A stretch of 64,000 nucleotides of DNA, taken from assembly GCF_036850765.1 (NCBI RefSeq), contig NC_089498.1:76052305-76116304 (forward strand), written 5' to 3'. The notes beneath the pieces were generated by a model, which had not been told where the DNA came from, searched no databases, and saw only the letters and a list, made by a program, of their open reading frames with translations. Origin of the DNA: Saccopteryx bilineata (lineage: Eukaryota > Chordata > Mammalia > Chiroptera > Emballonuridae). The translations under genes and the position numbers were made by a program. How positions within the stretch are numbered: the first letter of the stretch is position 1; every line of letters begins with the position of its first letter. Of this stretch, positions 58,193 through 64,000 are shown piece by piece.

Positions 58193-58869
58193 TTTTTAAT
58201 TATTGGATAATTCTCATCTCCATCCCTAACCATGCTTCACCCAGAGATTATATTTCACAGTTCCTCAATACTAATTAGTGAGAAACCCAGGAGATCTGGG
58301 CTTTTTATGTAACCCGCCTTGCTTCGTGCCCAGATGTATTTGAATATATGAGTATGACTTGGCGACAACAAAGGTCAGATTCTAAAGGATATAATTATTT
58401 AAGCTGCTGGAGGCCAGAGGTGAATTAAGCAACTGAATTAAACTAGAAGACAGGCTTATCCCCTAGGTTCTCAAATGCACTAAGAGTTAACAAAAATTTG
58501 TTTTCATATGTTAGTATAGGAAAATTCTTATACTTATCCAGATATCAGCAATACAGTTATATGGCTGTTTACCAATGCAACCTTTTATTGCTTTTATCTG
58601 ATCCTTTGCTACCTCTGGACCCATAAGAAAGACTTAGAAAGGAGGAAATCAGTTTGAGCTACAAGAACTACAACTGCTGAACCAATGGAGATATACTCCC
58701 CTACCCCCAGCCATTCACAAAGCCTTAACATAAACCTGACTCTCATGGAAAACATGCCTTATTTATCCTGTGACTTTGCTTCTCCCTGGTCCACAGTTTC
58801 AGAAATATGGTTTTTAAAATATCACACTTTGCAGTATTTATGCAATAAGCATCAAAAGTAATCCAAAAT

Positions 58870-59170
58870 GGCCTGACCAGTGGTAGCATAGTAGATAGAG
58901 CATCAACCCTGGACACTGAGGTCCCAGGTTTGAAAACCTGAGGTCACCAGCCTGAGTGCGGGGTTTGCCAGCCTGAGCATGGGGTCGTTGAAATGACTCC
59001 ATGGTTGCTGGCTTGACCAAGGCATTGGCTTAGCATGAGCCCCCCCGCAACCTCTCTCCCCTGCCTCAAGGCACGTATGAGAAGCAATTAATGAACTAAA
59101 GTGATGCAGCCATAAGTTGATGCTTCTCATCTCTCTCTCTTCCTGTCTCTCTCTTATTTAAAAAATATAT
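58870..59170 (+). repeat. Rhin-related SINE
   Basis: GGCCTGACCAGTGGTAGCAT head, AAGCAATTAATGAAC motif and an AAAAAATATATATATA tail. 'aatccaa.atg' flanks it. Confidence 0.87.
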
Positions 59171-59199
59171 ATATAATCCAACATGAATCTGACCAAACC

Positions 59200-60130
59200 T
59201 CTAGATCCAACTATCAACTTATAAGAAATATAGAGCACAAAAAAACATTCTTAAGTTTACCATAGGAACATAAACAAAATTTAAAATGTGGAAAATCTAT
59301 AGGACAAACTACCTAGTTCTTCAACAATAAATTGCAAGGAAAAAATAGAGAAACCTATAGATGAAATGAAACGTAAAAGACTTATCAAACCATTGCAATG
59401 TGTAGATGTCACTTCAATTCTGAGTCAAACAAACCATTCAAAAGTTATGACATTGATAATAAAATTAAATATTCAAACACTCATTGGTTATTTTAGTGGT
59501 TTAAGGAATTATTGTGTTTTTTTGTTTGGTTGGGGTTTTTTTTACAGATACAGAGAGAGAGAGTCAGAGAAAAGGATAGATAGGGACAGACAGACAGGAA
59601 TGGAGAGAGATGAGAAGCATCAATCATCAGTTTTTCATTGTGACACCTTAGTTGTTCATTGACTGCTTTCTCATATGTGCCTTGACCGCGGGCCTTCAGC
59701 AGACCAAGTAACCCCTTGCTCAAACCAGCGACCTTGGGTCCAAGTGGTAAGCTTTGCTCAAACCAGATGAGCCCACGCTCAAGCTGGTGACCTCAGGGTC
59801 TTGAACCTGGGTCCTCCACATCCCAGTCCGACGCTCTATCCATTGCATCACCGCCTGGCCAGGCTATAGTTAATATTTTTAAGTGTGATAATGGTATGTT
59901 TGAAAATCATTTCTTATATTTTAGAGATATACTAAAATATTATGAAAAAGGTGACATGTCTGGGATTTGCTTCAGAATAATCCAGGAGCGGGGGAAGTAG
60001 GTAGAGGTACAGATAAAACTAGAATGGCCATGAGTTCTAATTATTGAAACTAGGTGATGGGTATGAGGAAGGGCAGTATGCTATTCTGTATACTTCTAAA
60101 TATGTTTGAAATTCTCTATTTAAAAAAAAA
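59200..60130 (+). repeat. Old L1 3' region split by a SINE
   Basis: 'gtctgggatttgcttcagaa' and 'taatccaggagcgggggaag' repeat the L1 3' UTR text seen at about 37110-37150. The upstream part continues on the other side of the SINE at 59530-59866. Confidence 0.55.
59530..59866 (-). repeat. Rhin-type SINE
   Basis: The minus strand begins AGCCTGGCCAGGCGGTGATGC, with GAGACCCTGAGGTCACC-like sequence and the TTTACAGATACAGAGAGAG tail on the plus strand at its left. Confidence 0.9.
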
Positions 60131-60132
60131 CG

Positions 60133-60183
60133 CAGCCAGGGCACACAGGAGAAGCACCCATCTGCTTCTCCACTCTTCTCTGA

Positions 60184-60219
<36 letters not shown>

Positions 60220-60440
60220 CCTCCCACAGCCAAGGCTCCATTGGAGCAAAGTTGGCCTGGACGCTGAGGACAGCTCCATGGCCTCCGCCTCAGGTGCTAG
60301 AAAGTCTTTGATTGCAGTGGATCAATGCCCCAGAGGGGCCGAGCATCACGTCCTGGTGGGCATGCTGGGTATTTGGGAATCTGTCTGCTTCTCCCTGCTT
60401 CTCACTTCAAGGGGGGGGGGATAAAATAAAATGAATAAAT
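60133..60440 (+). repeat. 5'-truncated long SINE
   Basis: It begins at CAGCCAGGGCACACAGGAG, so the tRNA-like head is missing. The body is normal to CATGCTGGG, where about 20 bp of the usual end are deleted. The tail is (G)n then AAATAAAATGAATAAATA. Confidence 0.86.
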
Positions 60441-61149
60441 AAAAATATATATGCCATTCACAAAGCATATACCACCAATCTGAAGCCATAAGCTCTCTAA
60501 TTCACAAGTCCTTAAGAGTATGGGCATTGTTCTATGCCTTGGATGATAAACTTTTCATCTCAGTAGTTATTCACTGTTCTTCCTTTTATGTATGCTCTGT
60601 ATTGATTTTTTCCACTGACATAGGCACACTTTCCAAAGATGAAACAAAAAATATTAAGAATGTTCTGTATGGAACTGACAAAAATAAACAGGCAAGCTTT
60701 CATTCTTTTGTGTCTCTGTCCTTCAGGAAGCCTAACAAGGTGATGAGCAGGTGTCTCCTGCCCCTAATATTCCCCTTCTCTCAAAGCCCTTAACATGGGA
60801 CAAAACCTGGCATTAGAACATTATGAGGTACAAGACCATGATGGAACACTTTCAGAAGCACAGGGATTAGAAGCATAGCAGGAGAAAAGCAGATTTCAGA
60901 ATAAAGAATTACATCAATAATAACATTACAATAGTCCTTACTGATTGATATGCTGCATTCCTTACAGTAATATATGCAATGGCACATTATCATTCATTCA
61001 GAATTGTGTTGTTTATTTTGATCCCACTCAATTACTCAAGTTCTATGCCTCTTCTCTTTGCATGACAAACATTTCTGACTCGCCCAAGTTTCTTTTTCTT
61101 GGAAACCCTCTAGGCAGGAACAAGCAGGAACCACTGCATAAGTCCCTAC

Positions 61150-61320
61150 CTGTGTCCCGACTGCTCTGAGACATGGAATCATTCTCCACATTATAGATGA
61201 CTGTCCCCTGAGAATCAGAAGAGAAGTGACTGACCACAGACTCATGGTGAGAGTGTTTGTAGGGATAGCTCTCCGTTGAGGAATCAGTTCGAGTATCACT
61301 TGAGATGGAGGGCTCCCTCC
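61150..61320 (-). CDS. USP54: USP54 coding exon just after the USP domain
   Basis: This 171-bp exon encodes (G)[39 protein letters not shown] and [17 protein letters not shown](G). It is Ser/Asp/His-rich and likely phosphorylated, but that is inference. The acceptor is ccctcag and the donor is gtaggg. Gly codons are split at both ends. Confidence 0.96.
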
Positions 61321-62598
61321 CTGAGGGAAGGAGGAGACACATACGAAAAGTGAGGAAAGACAGAAGGATAGTGCTAGAGAGGGGCAAAGAGCTGGATGGC
61401 AAAAAAGGTCCACAAGGTAAGAAATTCCTAGATGGAACGGTGGAAAGGATATACCAGAGCCATTCTTCCCAACACCCAATTTCCAGGTAACCCAGACACA
61501 CAAACAATTCTTCCCACTCCTGCCCCTACCTTGCTGAAGCCCTCACTTTGCCTGCCACTGTGAAAAACTGTGGGGCTTTTAGAAAACCTATGGGGGAAAG
61601 TGGAAGAAAGCAAAAAGTTGTGAAAAATAAGATCTACTTAGAGTACCAGGCCGACCTGGCATACATAACTCCTATCTCATAATTTTTTTCCTATACTGCC
61701 AGAAATGACACTTTAAAAAATTTAATTGACACTATAAACATTTTTAATATCTCTGAGAAATTATGGGGTTATTATTTATACTTTAGTGTGAATTAATTCA
61801 ATCAGACCACTTTCCTATAAACACCTAGCTAAGATAAGTGGTGGAAACGGGTGTTTGATTAAAGGGAAAAGTAGAGCAGGTCTGGATGGGGTTACAAAGG
61901 TGGGAAGAACACCAGTTACCAAGCAGGATGGAGATACAAAAGGGAGCGAAAAAGATTCCAAAGACAAATGTCTTCTCTTTCAAAATTATATTTAGGGTCA
62001 CTCCTAAAAACAGAAGTGGAAAAGAACATTTCTTTTTCCTCCTTTTCAAAAATCAAGCCAAAACCATTAGGGTTATATTTCTAATATACTATGAGCCTAT
62101 ATAGACTAACCTGAGACTTTAGCCATCAAGCTGCAAATTATTTCTATAGGAAAACATAATTCAGGTTCCAAACAAATGAATTAGAATTAAACAACTGATT
62201 CATAAGCTGAAATGTATCACTATTGCACTTGGCATTTTAGAATATGAATCTCAACAATATGACTACCTTTGTAGTAACATTATTTCTCTTGGTCTTAACA
62301 ACTCATTTAAGTCACTGTTAAATTGCTAGTAAGAATCAGTCATCTTTACCAATATTAGAAGGTTAAATGCTGAGGTTTCCCTCACAAATTTAATATTTCA
62401 GTCTAAATCAACATAACAGGCTGAACGAAAGAAAGCCTGGAGCAATTTGGGCTTCAGCACAAGTTGGCATTTCTTTTTTTTCTCTAATTCTACAATGTAG
62501 GTTATGTGTTAGGCTCATGATATGATCAAGAGTCCCAAACATCCAATGATCACACTGGGGAGAGAAAACGAGAGGTAAGAAAGAGCTAGGCTGCTCAC
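61321..62598 (-). other. USP54: USP54 intron, no recognised element
   Basis: I see no bat SINE or named repeat in this 1.3-kb intron. Confidence 0.5.
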
Positions 62599-62767
62599 CT
62601 GAATCTTCACTATCATAGCACATCCTGCTGTATGACTGGAATTCAACTTGAGAAGACAGATCCTGGGTGGACACTGGAGTACCCTGGGGGTCTGCATAAA
62701 GCAGCAGCAAAGGCTGGTAGTGCCCCTTGATGCATTTGGTCACCACATCCTTCCATTTGGGCCCAAT
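62599..62767 (-). CDS. USP54: USP54 coding exon, end of the USP domain
   Basis: This 169-bp exon encodes [40 protein letters not shown] and [16 protein letters not shown](G). The first 26 or so residues are the terminal strands of the USP fold ([10 protein letters not shown]), where most USPs end; the rest begins the disordered tail. The acceptor is tctggttcag and the donor is gtgagc. It starts in phase 0. Upstream exons are off the right edge. Confidence 0.96.
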
Positions 62768-63515
62768 CTGAACCAGAAACAGTCAGAATAACAGGACAGT
62801 TATACTTCCTATCCACAATTCAAAACATACCTTCCTGTTCTGTTTTTCTTAAGAAAATAAAAAAAAGATGAAAAGACAAGGATCAGGTAAACAGACAGCA
62901 AAAAAGATCTTATACCTACACTTAATGAATATTTTGTTAAATCTTTTTTGTTGTTGTTAAATCCTTTTAGAAAGCATTAAAACCTTGTAAGAGACAGGAA
63001 CGATGAATAAAATTACTTTTATTCCCATGAAACATCAATTCAGTTGTGAAATATGAATAAAAGTTCTCAAACATAAATATGCTATGTGAGGATACTTTTT
63101 TTTCACAGACATCAAATTAAAGCCCTTAATTAAAATCTGCATTTCTGTAATTTACTCCTAAATATTAAAATCACTTTTAGGAAGCTAAAGAACAGACAGA
63201 AACTCTCTCACAGACTGCTTCAGAATAAATGACATTCTGTGTCAGAGTTCACACATGGCAGGACATAAAATGTCAAACTGCTTAGAATAGACAGCTGGAC
63301 CTCGTGGCCTCAGCTTTGTGCTGGATTCAGTGCTGCCATGGCAGTGGAAAAGAGTGACTGAACAGCCATGGAAGTGACAAGCCAATCAAACCCCAAACTT
63401 ACCCTCTCTTAAGCTTGAACCAGTCACATTGTTAGATGGTGTGCTCTTCGAGTCAGACAGCTATCACAGTTCTTATTTTATAATGTTCTGTAAATTTATA
63501 ACTAGGCTATCATTA
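62768..63515 (-). other. USP54: USP54 intron, no recognised element
   Basis: I see nothing in this stretch beyond ordinary AT-rich intron sequence. Confidence 0.5.
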
Positions 63516-63519
63516 TTAT

Positions 63520-63742
63520 TATTATTTTAATTTTTTCATTGATTTGAGAGAGAGAAAGAAGAACAGAGAGAGGGGGGAAGAGAGAGAGAGAGAAGCATCA
63601 ACTCATTGTTCCACTTAATTGTTCCTTTTTTTTTTAAGTTGTACACTCATTGACTGTTTCTTGTATGTTCCCTGACCAGGGATTGAACTGACAACCTTGG
63701 TGTGCTGGGATAACACTTTATCCATTGAGCCACTAGCCAGGG
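63520..63742 (-). repeat. Short tRNA-derived SINE with TSD
   Basis: The minus strand begins AGCCCTGGCTAGTGGCTCAA; TTGTCAGTTCAATCCC is the B-box side and the tail is AATTAAAATAATAATA. 'taggctatcattatt' and 'taggttatcattatt' flank it. Confidence 0.88.
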
Positions 63743-64000
63743 CTAGGTTATCATTATTTTAACTAAAATACATTTGTATGCCTTTTATATAATCTTATTT
63801 AATATCTTACAAGGCATGTATTTATTATTCAAATAAAAAACCTAAAGCTGAAGAATTGATGTGCTGCCCAAAATTATAACGGCAAAAAAGATGAAGACGA
63901 GAATTAGAGAATTTGACAAAGACTACTATTTGTGGAAGATGCTACTTAAATTCTTTGGACTGATATAGAATATTTAAGCAGTTTCCTAGCTGCTAACATA

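Larger units (their letters stand above)
25980..62767 (-). other. USP54: USP54 gene, 3' part (13 intact coding exons, one broken exon and 3' UTR)
   Basis: The exons splice in frame into 1319 codons plus stop, recognised as USP54, the paralogue of USP53. The product begins, in view, with the last strands of the USP domain ([20 protein letters not shown]) and then a long Ser-rich, probably disordered tail. That tail includes a charged coiled-coil segment and a helical hairpin region. USP54 was long annotated as an inactive ubiquitin hydrolase; later work, from memory, reports K63-chain activity for USP53/USP54. The catalytic Cys box is off the right edge. One exon at 33811-34159 is broken by a SINE and a stop codon and must be skipped to keep the frame. 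Confidence 0.95.

Overview
The window is nuclear DNA from a mammal, almost certainly a bat. It holds the 5' part of PPP3CB (calcineurin A beta catalytic subunit) and the 3' part of USP54 (ubiquitin-specific peptidase 54). Both lie on the minus strand, head to tail, the order I remember for human 10q22.2. The interspersed repeats point to the host: many tRNA-derived SINEs beginning with variants of 'GCCCTGGCCGGTTGGCTCAG' (about 250-450 bp) or 'GCCTGACCAGGCGGTGGCGC' (about 330 bp, Rhin-1-like), plus short relatives. From memory these are typical of rhinolophoid bats (horseshoe bats and relatives) rather than vespertilionids. The SINE-based lineage call is inference.

Layout. 33-24185 (minus): PPP3CB exons 6 to 1, with a 17-kb first intron; the rest of the gene lies off the left edge. 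About 23.5-24.35 kb: GC-rich CpG-island promoter of PPP3CB. 24.35-25.98 kb: short intergenic gap. About 25.98-62.77 kb (minus): the 3' UTR and 13 intact coding exons of USP54, plus one broken exon at 33.8-34.2 kb. The first USP54 exon in view encodes the end of the USP domain; most of the catalytic domain lies off the right edge. The visible intact exons join in frame (3960 nt including the stop) only if the broken exon is left out.

Introns and the intergenic gap hold layered repeats: old MIR, L2, L1 and MER5-like pieces; hAT-type and mariner-type non-autonomous DNA transposons with visible inverted repeats and target-site duplications (TSDs); then the bat SINEs, often nested in the older elements. 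A retrocopy of an mRNA 3' end with an intact TSD sits in a USP54 intron at 54.0-54.5 kb.

The most interesting observation is the USP54 exon at 33811-34159. A Rhin-type SINE has inserted into the coding exon, leaving a 15-bp TSD. Without the insert the exon is exactly 141 bp, but it also carries an in-frame TAG and many amino-acid changes. It starts and ends in phase 0, so skipping it keeps the frame, and all downstream exons remain open. This predicts a lineage-specific USP54 protein lacking about 47 residues. No operon, CRISPR array, new protein system or intact retrovirus was seen.
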